A stretch of DNA of 64,000 bases, from contig NZ_DF820425.1 in assembly GCF_000617845.2 (NCBI RefSeq), forward strand, positions 5,073,725 to 5,137,724, given 5' to 3'. The stretch comes from Bradyrhizobium sp. DOA9. GTDB taxonomy: Bacteria > Pseudomonadota > Alphaproteobacteria > Rhizobiales > Xanthobacteraceae. Each line of letters starts with the position of its first letter. The first letter of the stretch is position 1. This document shows, one piece after another, positions 44,874 through 55,829 of the stretch. A program made the position numbers and the translations under genes. Under the pieces are notes generated by a model. It worked only from the letters and a program-made list of their open reading frames with translations, ran no database searches and was not told where the DNA came from.

Positions 44874-45736
44874 CAGCGCGTGGTGCTCTTTGACGTATTT
44901 TTGGCCAGTGCGTCGAACGCCATCAATCGCGCGACCAGCCCCTCGAACTCGCGCAGCGGCACCATGTTGGGACCGTCCGATGGCGCGCGATCGGGATCGG
45001 GATGGGTCTCGATGAAGACGCCGGCAACGCCGACCGCGACAGCTGCACGCGCCAGCACCGGCACGAATTCGCGCTCGCCGCCCGAGGACGTCCCCTTCCC
45101 GCCCGGCTGCTGCACCGAATGGGTGGCGTCGAAGATGACGGGCGCGCCGGTGGTGCGCGCCAGGATCGGCAGCGCGCGCATGTCGGAGACCAGCGTGTTG
45201 TAGCCGAACGAGGCGCCGCGCTCGGTAACGAGCACGTTGGGATTGTTCGCGCTCGTGATCTTGGCGACGACGTTGGCCATGTCCCAGGGCGCCAGGAACT
45301 GGCCCTTCTTGACGTTGACGACCTTGCCGGTCGCGGCCGCGGCCAGCAGCAGATCGGTCTGCCGGCACAGGAAGGCCGGAATTTGCAGGATGTCCACCGC
45401 CTGCGCCACCTCCGCGCATTGGCTGGCTTCGTGCACGTCGGTCAGGACGGGCAGACCGAGCGAGGATCGGATCTCCGCGAAGATCGGCAGCGACTGCGAG
45501 AGGCCCAGCCCGCGCGCCGCCGCCCCGCTGCTGCGGTTGGCCTTGTCGAACGAGGTTTTGTAGACGAGGTCGATGTTCAGCCGCGCGGCGATCTCCTTCA
45601 GCGCGGAGGCCACTTCCAGCGCATGCTGGCGGCTTTCGAGCTGGCAAGGTCCCGCAATGACCGAGATCGGCAGGTCGTTGCCGAATTTGACCCTGCCGAT
45701 GGTGACGACCGGCGCCGCCGAATGCGAAGAGCTCAA
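44873..45736 (-). CDS. kdsA: 3-deoxy-D-manno-octulosonate 8-phosphate synthase
   Basis: The roughly 287-residue enzyme joins PEP and arabinose 5-phosphate to KDO-8-phosphate for lipopolysaccharide. Family blocks are ISVIAGPCQLES, YKTSFDKANRSS, LPVLTDVHEASQC, DILQIPAFLCRQTDLL, VNVKKGQFLAPWDM, FDATHSVQQPGG and FIETHPDPDRAPSDGPNM. I place the start at TTG 45736 (GAGGGA seven bases before), since no ATG fits the conserved N-terminus; an upstream in-frame ATG exists at 45793. Its stop overlaps the MFS start. Confidence 0.93.
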   Translation of the reverse strand: MSSSHSAAPVVTIGRVKFGNDLPISVIAGPCQLESRQHALEVASALKEIAARLNIDLVYKTSFDKANRSSGAAARGLGLSQSLPIFAEIRSSLGLPVLTDVHEASQCAEVAQAVDILQIPAFLCRQTDLLLAAAATGKVVNVKKGQFLAPWDMANVVAKITSANNPNVLVTERGASFGYNTLVSDMRALPILARTTGAPVIFDATHSVQQPGGKGTSSGGEREFVPVLARAAVAVGVAGVFIETHPDPDRAPSDGPNMVPLREFEGLVARLMAFDALAKNTSKSTTR

Positions 45737-45850
45737 GGCAAATCCCTCGTTTCGGCGCGACCATAGCCGCCGTGAGGGTCGGATCAACCCCATTCGGCCC
45801 GGACCGCCCGAATATCAGGGTTGCGCCAGGGTTCCCGGCCCGGTGCCGCC

Positions 45851-46177
45851 CTACTTCACCACGGAGAAAGCGGTCGGCGCCAGGATCTGGCTGACGATGT
45901 TGGCGACGATCTGGCCGTCGGCTTCGCTCTCGGCGCGCGCCTTGATCCAGTCCGGATCGGTCATGAACGCGCCCCACTTCTTCTCGCGCTCGGCGAGCGA
46001 GTCCCAGGCGAGGAAATAGGTCAGCTCCTGGTTGGATTCGCCGAGCACGGTCGTGAAGAACCCGGCCTGCTTGATGCCGTGCTTCTCCCAGATCTTCAGC
46101 GTGGCGGTCTCGAAGCGCTTCAGCAGCGCCGGCAACCGGCCCGGCACGCAGCGATAGATGCGCATTTCGTAGATCAT
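45851..46177 (-). CDS. NIPSNAP family protein
   Basis: The 108-residue protein starts MIYEMRIYRCVPGRLPALLK and continues with FFTTVLGESNQELTYFLAWD, the alpha/beta barrel-like NIPSNAP fold. No catalytic residues are defined for the family. The ATG at 46177 follows GGGAGGGAGCAAG. It is 114 bases upstream of kdsA on the same strand. Role unknown; bacterial members are often stand-alone. Confidence 0.85.
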   Translation of the reverse strand: MIYEMRIYRCVPGRLPALLKRFETATLKIWEKHGIKQAGFFTTVLGESNQELTYFLAWDSLAEREKKWGAFMTDPDWIKARAESEADGQIVANIVSQILAPTAFSVVK

Positions 46178-46392
46178 TCTTGCTCCCTCCCTCAACAGGA
46201 GCGGCGGTTATAGCTGCTGGCCACAACTCTGTCTTGAGCCTCGCCCGGGCGACCCTCATGGCGTTTCGCGCATAGCTCGATAGCGCAGGGCCGGCGCGCT
46301 TGATAATCTACAGGATCGGTCCGGCGTATCGGCCGCCGACAGCCCGAGGGCAATCGGCAAAACGACCGAAGCGATCAAAGGGGGCGAAGGCA

Positions 46393-48051
46393 ATGACCTA
46401 TTTTGATCTCGGACCCTACAGCCGCAAAATCACCACGACTTCGCCTGGTGCTCAGCTCTGGTTTGACCGAGGGCTCAACTGGGTGTTCGGATTCAACCAC
46501 GGCGAGGCGATCAAATGTTTTCGCAAGGCGCTCGAGTTCGACAACGGCTGCGCCATGGCACATTGGGGCATCGGCTACGCCGCGGGTCCCAACTACAACC
46601 TGCCCTGGGTCCGCTATGACGCGCAGGGCCGTCAATTGGCACTCGCGGCATCATACGATGCGACGCAGGACGCGCTCGCGCAGGCGGATAAGGCAAGCCC
46701 GGTCGAGCAAGCGCTGATCCGCGCCTTGTCGGCGCGCTATCCGCAGCGTGAAGCGATCGAGGACATGGCGCCGTGGGACAAGGCCTTCACGCGAGAGATG
46801 CGAAAGGTCTACGCCACCTATCCCGACGATCTCGAGGTCCGAGCCATCTTTGCCGAATCGATCATGAACGAGACGCCGTGGCTGATGTGGGACCTCGCGT
46901 CTGGAGAACCCACCAGGGGCGCCGGCACCGAGGAATGCAGGGCCGTGCTCGAACAAGCCTTCGATCGATGGCCGGCTGCGTGGAATCATCCGGGACTGCT
47001 TCACCTCTACGTCCATCTCATGGAGATGTCGCCCTTCCCGCAACGGGCGATGCGGGCTGGCGACCGGCTGCGCGCGATCGTCCCCGATAGCGGCCATCTG
47101 ATCCACATGCCGACGCATCTCGACGTGCTGTGCGGGCAGTACAACGACGTCCTGCTCTACAATCAGAAGGCGCTGGCGACCGACCGCAGGTTCCTCGCTT
47201 ATTCGGACGATCCGGGTGTCTACCTGGTCTATGTCATCCACAACTTCCACTTCGCCATCTACGGCGCGATGTTCCTGGGTCAATACGCCCCCGCTATCGC
47301 AGCGGCCGAGGAACTCATTGCCACCGTGCCCGAGCCGGTGCTGCGCATTCAATCGCCCCCCATGGCGGACTTCCTGGAAGGCTATTTGACGATGAAGCAG
47401 CACGTTCTCGTGCGTTTCGGCAAATGGCACGACATCATTGCCCAACGGCTGCCGGAGGATCGCGAGCTATACTGCTCGGTGACGGCGATGATCCACTACG
47501 CCAAGGCGGTGGCGCATTCGGCGCTCGGCCACGTCACTGAGGCCGAAACCGAGAAAGCGTTGTTCGCACACGCGAGGACGCGCGTGCCGGAGAGCCGGCT
47601 CGTGCACAACAACAAGGTCGTCGCCCTGCTCGGCGTGGCCGAAGCCATGTTGAATGGCGAACTGGAATATCGCAAGGCCAACTACGACCTTGCGTTCGCC
47701 GAGTTGCGCCGATCCGTCGCGCTCAGCGACGCCCTGCCCTATGACGAGCCGTGGGGATGGATGCAGCCACCGCGTCACGCACTCGGCGCGCTGCTGCTGG
47801 AGCAGGGACGGATCGAGGAAGCCGAGGCGGTCTACCGATCCGACCTCGGCATCGATGGAAAGCTGAGCCGGGCCTGCCAGCATCCCGACAATCTGTGGTC
47901 GCTTCACGGCTTGCACGAATGTCTCATGCGGCGTGGCGACAAGGCCGAAAGGCCGCTGATCAAGCAGCGACTTGACCTTGCCCAGTCGCGGGCGGAGGTG
48001 CCGATCAAGGCATCTTGCTTCTGCCGCAGGATGGACATCGCGGCCGCGTAG
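46393..48051 (+). CDS. Tetratricopeptide-repeat protein
   Basis: This 552-residue cytoplasmic protein starts MTYFDLGPYSRKITTTSPGA. It contains TPR-like helices such as HGEAIKCFRKALEFDNGCAM and a C-terminal DLAFAELRRSVALSDALPYD, LGALLLEQGRIEEAEAVYRS. It resembles the large TPR proteins found alone in many Proteobacteria. Between the repeats lies a middle region rich in aromatic and His residues (HLIHMPTHLDVL, IHNFHFAIYG). No enzymatic motif is known. Function unknown. It is convergent with pyrG. Confidence 0.8.
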   Translation: MTYFDLGPYSRKITTTSPGAQLWFDRGLNWVFGFNHGEAIKCFRKALEFDNGCAMAHWGIGYAAGPNYNLPWVRYDAQGRQLALAASYDATQDALAQADKASPVEQALIRALSARYPQREAIEDMAPWDKAFTREMRKVYATYPDDLEVRAIFAESIMNETPWLMWDLASGEPTRGAGTEECRAVLEQAFDRWPAAWNHPGLLHLYVHLMEMSPFPQRAMRAGDRLRAIVPDSGHLIHMPTHLDVLCGQYNDVLLYNQKALATDRRFLAYSDDPGVYLVYVIHNFHFAIYGAMFLGQYAPAIAAAEELIATVPEPVLRIQSPPMADFLEGYLTMKQHVLVRFGKWHDIIAQRLPEDRELYCSVTAMIHYAKAVAHSALGHVTEAETEKALFAHARTRVPESRLVHNNKVVALLGVAEAMLNGELEYRKANYDLAFAELRRSVALSDALPYDEPWGWMQPPRHALGALLLEQGRIEEAEAVYRSDLGIDGKLSRACQHPDNLWSLHGLHECLMRRGDKAERPLIKQRLDLAQSRAEVPIKASCFCRRMDIAAA

Positions 48052-48093
48052 CCGGAGGTGCGAGCAGGACTTCGTCAGGGAAGACCGAGCCGG

Positions 48094-49725
<1,632 letters not shown>

Positions 49726-49851
49726 GGGACTTAACCTCTAATCCCCTAAATACGATTCGCCAAAGCGATTCGTATCCCGCCCCAAAGATTTCGCGGGCCT
49801 GTGGGTGAGCCAGAACTGAGAGTGGTGACAGTGCCTTGATGGGGATTGTTG

Positions 49852-49879
49852 ATGCAGGACGGTAGCAGCCGTCCTGCAT
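49852..49879 (-). terminator. Perfect 11-bp hairpin between secG and pyrG
   Basis: ATGCAGGACGG pairs perfectly with CCGTCCTGCAT around a 6-base loop. It lies 13 bases beyond the secG stop. No T-run follows, so it may be a terminator or an mRNA-stabilising hairpin. Confidence 0.55.
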
Positions 49880-49891
49880 GGCCCCCCTGCT

Positions 49892-50275
49892 TTATTGCGA
49901 GCGCGGCACCTGAGGACCGGTCGGAGCCGGTGCTTGCTGCTGCTCGTCGGCCTTCTTCAGCGAATCCAGGATGCCGCCCGAAGTTGGCGGCGCGATCGGC
50001 GACCCGCCGGCCGGCTGGGTCTGCCCGGGCTGGCTGATGATCGACGACGGCTTGCGGTCGTAGCCAGCGTACCAGGACAGGAACAGGCTGGTGAGAAAGA
50101 AGCCGACGGCCAGGATCGCCGTGGTCCGCGTCAGCAGGTTCGCCGTGCCGCGGCTCGACATGAAGCCCGCACCGCCGCCCATGCCGAGGCCGCCGCCTTC
50201 CGACTTCTGGAGCAGGACGGCCCCGATCATCACGGTGACGATCATGAGGTGGATGACGATGACAACGGTCTGCAT
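49892..50275 (-). CDS. secG: Preprotein translocase subunit SecG
   Basis: The 127-residue protein has two membrane helices (about 2-20 and 50-70) and the SecG signature QKSEGGGLGMGGGAGFMSSRG between them, followed by a Pro/Gln-rich C-terminal tail typical of rhizobia. It assists SecYE in protein export. It is between tpiA and pyrG, a conserved order. Confidence 0.94.
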   Translation of the reverse strand: MQTVVIVIHLMIVTVMIGAVLLQKSEGGGLGMGGGAGFMSSRGTANLLTRTTAILAVGFFLTSLFLSWYAGYDRKPSSIISQPGQTQPAGGSPIAPPTSGGILDSLKKADEQQQAPAPTGPQVPRSQ

Positions 50276-50357
50276 GATTTCCTTCCGTCACAAGCGGGCG
50301 GCGCCTGACGGCGGCCGATCGCGCTTCGCGGGTTTCCTGAAGTTGCGCGGTGTTACA

Positions 50358-50395
50358 CGATCGGAGGGGGTATTGCCACCCCCGATCGGATCCGG
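50358..50395 (-). terminator. Possible hairpin downstream of tpiA
   Basis: CGATCGGAGGGGG and CCCCCGATCGG are inverse-related around TATTGCCAC, 19 bases beyond the tpiA stop. Pairing is imperfect, so this is only a likely structured element. Confidence 0.4.
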
Positions 50396-50413
50396 ACCAA
50401 CGGTTTGAACGAG

Positions 50414-51169
50414 TTAGGGGCAGCCCTTGGCAATGGCAAGGAAATCTGCCGCTTTCAGGCTGGCGCCGCCGACCAGCGCCCCGTTGACGTGGTTCACCGC
50501 CATCAGCTCGGCCGCGTTGGAAGGCTTGACCGAGCCGCCGTAGAGAATCCGCATCCTGGCCCCCTCGCCCTTGAACCTGGAGGTCAGGAGCTCCCGGATA
50601 AAGCCATGAATCTGCTCGACATCCTTCGCCGTCGGGGTCAGCCCGGTGCCGATCGCCCACACCGGCTCATAGGCCACGACCAGATTGGCCGCCGTCGAGC
50701 CATCCGGCAGCGAGCCCTCGAGCTGCCCACGCAGGATGTCCAGGGTCTGGCCGGCGTCGCGCTGGCCCTGCGTTTCGCCGATACAGACGATCGCAACGGC
50801 CCCGGCGCGCCAGGCCGCCTCGGCCTTCTGCCGGATCAGCGCGTCGCCCTCGCCGTGGTCGGCGCGACGCTCGGAATGGCCGACGATGATGGCGGTCGCG
50901 CCTGCATCGGCGAGCATTTCGGCGGCGATATCGCCGGTATGAGCGCCGGCGGCCTTGGGGTGGCAGTCCTGGGCCCCGACCGCGACCTTCTTGCCGCGCG
51001 CCTTCTCGGCGAACGCCGCCACCAGGGTCGCCGGCGGGCAGACCAGCAGGTCGGCCTTGCCAGCTACGTCTGCCGCGCCGTTAAGCATGGCGTCGAATTC
51101 AGCAGCCTGGGCTTTCAGGCCGTTCATTTTCCAATTGCCCGCGATCAGCGGTCGGATGGCGTCGGTCAT
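50414..51169 (-). CDS. tpiA: Triosephosphate isomerase
   Basis: The 251-residue TIM barrel interconverts glyceraldehyde 3-phosphate and dihydroxyacetone phosphate. Key parts are IAGNWKMNG with the catalytic Lys, VGHSERRADHGE with the catalytic His, YEPVWAIGTGLTPT with the catalytic Glu and flexible loop 6, and ILYGGSVKPSNAAEL plus GGASLKAADF for phosphate binding. It heads tpiA-secG-pyrG and is divergent from ppiD. Confidence 0.97.
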   Translation of the reverse strand: MTDAIRPLIAGNWKMNGLKAQAAEFDAMLNGAADVAGKADLLVCPPATLVAAFAEKARGKKVAVGAQDCHPKAAGAHTGDIAAEMLADAGATAIIVGHSERRADHGEGDALIRQKAEAAWRAGAVAIVCIGETQGQRDAGQTLDILRGQLEGSLPDGSTAANLVVAYEPVWAIGTGLTPTAKDVEQIHGFIRELLTSRFKGEGARMRILYGGSVKPSNAAELMAVNHVNGALVGGASLKAADFLAIAKGCP

Positions 51170-51391
51170 GTCAATATCCAGCAGAAGGAGGTTTGTTCAT
51201 GCGCTAGCAGAGGTGCTCCTGCAGTTCCAGAGACTGAGGCCCTTTAGCCGCAGCTTCTCGCCGTCGCATGAGGCGAGGTTGCGGGGCGAAAGCCGCCACT
51301 TTATGATGATCTATCAATTTGGTGACGCGCTTTTGCGGAATCTGCATTAAGACGCGCTCCGTTCCCCTCCTGACCAAACAAGTTGGACCAA

Positions 51392-53293
51392 ATGCTCCGA
51401 GGAATACGCAAGGCCTCATCGAACTGGCTCGGCAAGATCGTCATGGCCGTGGTGATGGGCGTGTTGATCGTCAGTTTCGGCATTTGGGGCATCGCCGACA
51501 TCTTCAAGGGCTTCGGGCAGTCTACCGTCGCCAAGATCGGCAGCACGGAGATCTCGCTCAACGAGTTCCGCCAGATCTACACCGACCGCCTGCAACAGAT
51601 CAGCCGCCAGTTCGGCCGCCCGCTCACGCCCGACCAGGCGCGTGCCTTCGGTCTGGACCGCCAGGTGCTGCAGCAGACCATTGCCGAGGCCGCCCTCGAC
51701 GAAGAGGCGCGCCGGCTCGGACTCGGACAGTCCGACCAGCAGATCCGCCAGCTCATCATGAACGACCCCAACTTCAAGGGCGTCGGCGGTAATTTCGACG
51801 CCAACCGCTTCCAGGCCTTGATCCGCAATTTCGGCTACACCGAGCAGCGCTACGTCGCCGAGCAGCGCAAGGTGTCGCTGCGCCGGCAGATCACCGGCAC
51901 GGTCGGCGCCGGCCTCGAGCCGCCGAAAGCCATGATCGACGTGCTGACGCGGTTCCAGAACGAGCAGCGCGCCATTGAATTCGTCAAGCTCGACGCAGCT
52001 CAGGCCGGCACCATCGAGACGCCCTCGCCCGAAGCCCTCGCGACCTATTTCGAGGACCACAAGGTCCAGTTCCGCGCGCCCGAATATCGCAAGATCGCCT
52101 TCGTCGTGATCTCGCCGGAAGAAATCGGCAAATGGACCGAGGTCTCCGACGAGGACGCCAAGAAGATGTTCGAGCAGCGCAAGGACAGGCTCGGCACGCC
52201 GGAGAAGCGCCAGATCCACCAGATCGTGTTTCCGAACGAGGCCGAGGCAAAGGCGGCGCGCGAGCGCCTCGCCGGCGGAATGTCGTTCGAGGATCTCGGC
52301 AAGGAGCGCGGGCTGAGCGCTTCCGACGTCGATCTCGGACTGGTGACCAAGTCGGCGCTCGATCCTGCAGTCGGGGCTGCTGCCTTCGCTCTTGCAGCCG
52401 GCGAGATCAGCCAGCCGATTCAGGGCGCCCTCGGCACCTCCATCGTCAAGGTCGACAAGATCGAGCAGGGCAATGAGGCCGATTACGCCAAGCTCGCCGG
52501 CGACATCAAGCGCGAGATCGCGACCGAGCGCGCACGCGTCAAGGTCGCCGATCTCCGCGACAAGATGGAAGACGAGCGCGGCGGCGGCTCGAGCGTGATC
52601 GACGCGGCGCAGAAGCTCGGCCTCACCGCCGTGACCATCGACGCCGTCGACCGCTCCGGCCGCGCGCCGAACGGCCAGCCGGTCGCCAACATCCCGCAAG
52701 GCCTCGACGTGGTGTCGCAGGCGTTCAACACCGATGTCGGCGTCGACAACGACGCGATCTCGTTCAAGGGCGGCTATGTCTGGTACGACGTGCTCGCCAT
52801 CACGCCCTCGCGCGACCGCAATCTCGACGAGGTCCGCGACCAGGTCGAGGCGCGCTGGCGGCAGGACCAGATCGCGGCCAAGCTGAAGGCCAAGGCGACC
52901 GAGATGGTGCAGAAGCTCGAAGCGGGCGGCAAGCTCGCGGACGAGGCGGCCGCAATTGGCGCCAAGGTCGAGACCGCGACCGGCTTCAAGCGCGACGACT
53001 CGCCTGCCGGCGTGCCCGGCACCGTCGTGGCGGCCACCTTCCGCACGTCCAAGGACGGCGTCGGGCAGACGGCCGTGAGCGGCGGCAGCGAGGTGATCGT
53101 CTTCCGCGTCACCGAGATCGTCGATCCCGCGGTCGACTTCGCCTCGGAGGCGGTCAAGAAACTGAAGGAGAGCCTCGACCGCGCCCAGACCGAGGAGCAG
53201 GTCGCCTCCTACGTCAACAAGCTTGAAACCGACATCGGGACCACCATTAATCAGGCCGCCTTCGCGCAGGTGACCGGCGCGAACCAGCAGTAA
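51392..53293 (+). CDS. ppiD: SurA/PpiD-type peptidylprolyl isomerase, membrane anchored
   Basis: The 633-residue protein has an N-terminal membrane anchor (about 13-37; IVMAVVMGVLIVSFGIWGIA), a SurA-type N-terminal chaperone domain (SLNEFRQIYTDRLQQISRQF) and a parvulin domain (about 270-360; IHQIVFPNEAEAK, LAAGEISQPIQGALGTSIVK). It would assist folding of exported proteins at the outer face of the inner membrane. The ATG at 51392 is preferred over a TTG three codons upstream. It is 14 bases before trpD and may be co-transcribed. Confidence 0.9.
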   Translation: MLRGIRKASSNWLGKIVMAVVMGVLIVSFGIWGIADIFKGFGQSTVAKIGSTEISLNEFRQIYTDRLQQISRQFGRPLTPDQARAFGLDRQVLQQTIAEAALDEEARRLGLGQSDQQIRQLIMNDPNFKGVGGNFDANRFQALIRNFGYTEQRYVAEQRKVSLRRQITGTVGAGLEPPKAMIDVLTRFQNEQRAIEFVKLDAAQAGTIETPSPEALATYFEDHKVQFRAPEYRKIAFVVISPEEIGKWTEVSDEDAKKMFEQRKDRLGTPEKRQIHQIVFPNEAEAKAARERLAGGMSFEDLGKERGLSASDVDLGLVTKSALDPAVGAAAFALAAGEISQPIQGALGTSIVKVDKIEQGNEADYAKLAGDIKREIATERARVKVADLRDKMEDERGGGSSVIDAAQKLGLTAVTIDAVDRSGRAPNGQPVANIPQGLDVVSQAFNTDVGVDNDAISFKGGYVWYDVLAITPSRDRNLDEVRDQVEARWRQDQIAAKLKAKATEMVQKLEAGGKLADEAAAIGAKVETATGFKRDDSPAGVPGTVVAATFRTSKDGVGQTAVSGGSEVIVFRVTEIVDPAVDFASEAVKKLKESLDRAQTEEQVASYVNKLETDIGTTINQAAFAQVTGANQQ

Positions 53294-53307
53294 GTTGAAA
53301 GCACGCG

Positions 53308-54321
53308 ATGGACGACCTGAAATCGATCATTGGAAAAGTGGCGACCGGCGCCAGCCTGTCGCGTGACGAAGCCGCGTCCGCCTTCGATGCCATGATGAGC
53401 GGCGAGGCCACGCCCTCGCAGATGGGCGGGCTCCTGATGGCGCTGCGGGTGCGCGGCGAGACCGTGGACGAGATCACCGGCGCTGTTACGGCGATGCGCT
53501 CGAAGATGCTGACCGTGAAGGCGCCGCCCGAGGCGGTCGACATCGTCGGCACCGGCGGCGACGGGTCCGGCTCGGTCAACGTCTCGACCTGCGCCTCCTT
53601 CATCGTCTCGGGCGCCGGCGTGCCGGTGGCCAAGCACGGCAACCGTGCCCTGTCGTCGCGCTCGGGCGCCGCCGACGTGCTGGCCTCGCTCGGGGTGAAG
53701 ATCGATCTCAAGCCCGAGCAGGTTGGACGCTGCGTGCGCGAATGCGGCATCGGCTTCATGTTCGCGCCCGCCCACCATCCCGCCATGAAGAACGTCGGCC
53801 CGACCCGGGTCGAACTCGCCACGCGCACGATCTTCAACCTGCTCGGCCCCCTGTCCAACCCGGCCGGCGTGAAGCGGCAGATGGTCGGCGTGTTCTCCAG
53901 GCAATGGGTGCAGCCGCTGGCACAGGTGCTGAAGAATCTCGGCTCCGACTCCGCCTGGGTGGTGCACGGCTCCGACGGTCTCGACGAGATCACCCTCACC
54001 GGTCCGACCTTCGTCTCCGCGCTCCACAACGGCGAGATCCGGAATTTCGAGGTGACGCCGGAGGAAGCCGGGCTCCCGCGTTGCGAGGCCGGTGCGCTCA
54101 AGGGCGGTGACGCCGATGCCAATGCGATCGCGTTGCAGAGCGTGCTCGACGGCAAGCCGAGCCCTTATCGCGACGTGGCGCTGATCAACGCCGCCGCCGC
54201 GCTGGTCGTGGCAGGTCGCGCCAAGGACCTCAAGGAGGGCGTCGCGATCGGCATCCGCTCGATCGACAGCGGCGCGGCCAACGCGAAGCTGAAGCACCTG
54301 GTCGCGGTCTCCAACAGCTGA
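53308..54321 (+). CDS. trpD: Anthranilate phosphoribosyltransferase
   Basis: The 337-residue enzyme joins anthranilate to PRPP in tryptophan synthesis. Motifs are ATPSQMGGLLMALRVRGET, the PRPP loop VGTGGDGSGSVNVST, KHGNRALSSRSGAADVL, FAPAHHPAMK and FNLLGPLSNPAG. It starts 14 bases after ppiD and is followed by trpC after 8 bases. Confidence 0.97.
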   Translation: MDDLKSIIGKVATGASLSRDEAASAFDAMMSGEATPSQMGGLLMALRVRGETVDEITGAVTAMRSKMLTVKAPPEAVDIVGTGGDGSGSVNVSTCASFIVSGAGVPVAKHGNRALSSRSGAADVLASLGVKIDLKPEQVGRCVRECGIGFMFAPAHHPAMKNVGPTRVELATRTIFNLLGPLSNPAGVKRQMVGVFSRQWVQPLAQVLKNLGSDSAWVVHGSDGLDEITLTGPTFVSALHNGEIRNFEVTPEEAGLPRCEAGALKGGDADANAIALQSVLDGKPSPYRDVALINAAAALVVAGRAKDLKEGVAIGIRSIDSGAANAKLKHLVAVSNS

Positions 54322-54329
54322 ACTCCCCC

Positions 54330-55136
54330 ATGTCCGACATCCTGACCAAGATCGAGACCTACAAGCGCGAGGAGATCACGGCGGCGAAGCGCGCGCGTCC
54401 GCTCTCCACCGTCGAGGCGCAAGCCAGGGCCGCCTCCGCACCGCGCGGCTTCCTGCGCGCGATCAAGGCCAAGCACGCCGAGGGCGGCTACGCCCTGATC
54501 GCCGAGATCAAGAAGGCCTCGCCCTCCAAGGGTCTCATTCGCGCCGATTTCGACCCGCCGGCGCTAGCCAAGGCCTATGAGGCCGGCGGCGCCGCCTGCC
54601 TGTCGGTGCTGACCGACACGCCCTCGTTCCAGGGCCATCTCGACTTCATGGTGGCGGCGCGGGCGGCGACTTCGCTGCCGGTGCTGCGCAAGGACTTCCT
54701 GTTCGACACCTATCAGGTGGTCGAGGCCCGCGCGCACGGCGCCGACTGCATCCTGATCATCATGGCGGCGCTCGATGACGCCGCTGCCAGGGACCTCGAG
54801 GACGCAGCCCTCGCCCACGGCATGGACGTCTTGATCGAGATTCATGACCGTGCCGAGCTCGACCGGGCGCTGAAGCTGCGGTCGCCGATGATCGGCGTCA
54901 ACAACCGCAATTTGCGCACCTTCGAGACCACGCTGGCGACCAGCGAGGCGCTGGCGCCGCTGATCCCTTCGGACCGGCTGATGGTCGGCGAGAGCGGTAT
55001 CTTCACGCAAGAAGACCTCGCCCGGCTGGAGCGCGTCGGCATGTCGACGTTCCTCGTCGGCGAGAGCCTGATGCGGCAGGCCGACGTCACGGCGGCGACG
55101 CGCGCACTGCTCGCGCGCGCGGCGGGCACGCGCTGA
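54330..55136 (+). CDS. trpC: Indole-3-glycerol phosphate synthase
   Basis: The 268-residue TIM-barrel enzyme closes the indole ring. Blocks include IAEIKKASPSKGLIRADFDP with the catalytic Lys and Glu, LSVLTDTPSFQG, VLRKDFLFDTYQV, IGVNNRNLRTF, VGESGIFTQEDL and FLVGESLMR. trpF and trpAB are not here, as usual in rhizobia where they lie elsewhere. It overlaps no neighbour; moaC begins two bases after its stop. Confidence 0.97.
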   Translation: MSDILTKIETYKREEITAAKRARPLSTVEAQARAASAPRGFLRAIKAKHAEGGYALIAEIKKASPSKGLIRADFDPPALAKAYEAGGAACLSVLTDTPSFQGHLDFMVAARAATSLPVLRKDFLFDTYQVVEARAHGADCILIIMAALDDAAARDLEDAALAHGMDVLIEIHDRAELDRALKLRSPMIGVNNRNLRTFETTLATSEALAPLIPSDRLMVGESGIFTQEDLARLERVGMSTFLVGESLMRQADVTAATRALLARAAGTR

Positions 55137-55137
55137 C

Positions 55138-55653
55138 ATGGCGCGCAAGACTTCCACGACCAAGCCTTCGAAGAAAGCAGGTATCGCCCTCACCCATATC
55201 GGCGCCTCCGGCGAGGCGCGGATGGTCGACGTCTCGGACAAGCCCGCGACGGAGCGGCTGGCGGTTGCGGAAGGCCGCGTCGTCATGACCAAGGCGACGC
55301 TGGACCTGATCGTGTCCGGCAACGCCAAGAAAGGCGACGTGCTCGGCACCGCGCGCATCGCCGGCATCATGGCCGCCAAGCGCACCTCGGAGCTGATCCC
55401 GCTCTGTCATCCGCTCGCGCTGTCGAAGGTCATCGTCGACATCGCGCCTGACGCCAAGCTGCCGGGTTGCGTGGTGCGCGCCAGCGTGAAGGTGACGGGA
55501 CCGACGGGCGTCGAGATGGAGGCGCTCACCGCGGTGTCGGTCGCCTGCCTCACCATCTACGACATGATCAAGGCAGTCGAGCGCGGCGTGCGCATCGAGG
55601 GCATCTATCTCGTCGAGAAGCTCGGCGGCAAATCCGGCCATTACCGCGCCTGA
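55138..55653 (+). CDS. moaC: Cyclic pyranopterin monophosphate synthase
   Basis: The 171-residue MoaC converts the MoaA product to cyclic pyranopterin monophosphate, in molybdenum cofactor synthesis. It shows VDVSDKPATERLAVAEGRV, GTARIAGIMAAKRTSELIPL, CHPLALSKV and TGPTGVEMEALTAVSVACLT, ending in KLGGKSGHYRA. It is translationally close to trpC (1-base gap). In related genomes moeA often follows; here it is 7 kb away. Confidence 0.97.
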   Translation: MARKTSTTKPSKKAGIALTHIGASGEARMVDVSDKPATERLAVAEGRVVMTKATLDLIVSGNAKKGDVLGTARIAGIMAAKRTSELIPLCHPLALSKVIVDIAPDAKLPGCVVRASVKVTGPTGVEMEALTAVSVACLTIYDMIKAVERGVRIEGIYLVEKLGGKSGHYRA

Positions 55654-55829
55654 AGCGGGCTTGCGTTAACACCCCACTTTCGCGCCGCGCGCATGGATTG
55701 CTTTTGCGCGCGACCGTTCACGTCTCGTTAACCGCGCTTCCTAACTTAACCTCCACACCGTCCCCGTAAACCAACGGATGTTCTCAGGGTCCTGAATTGA
55801 TCCTGGCGTGTGCGCGGCAACGATCCAGC

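Noticed and set aside
43662..46259. One long minus-strand frame covering the MFS transporter and upstream
   Set aside because: The MFS protein occupies only its 3' part (start 44873); the rest is an out-of-frame reading of kdsA and the NIPSNAP gene.
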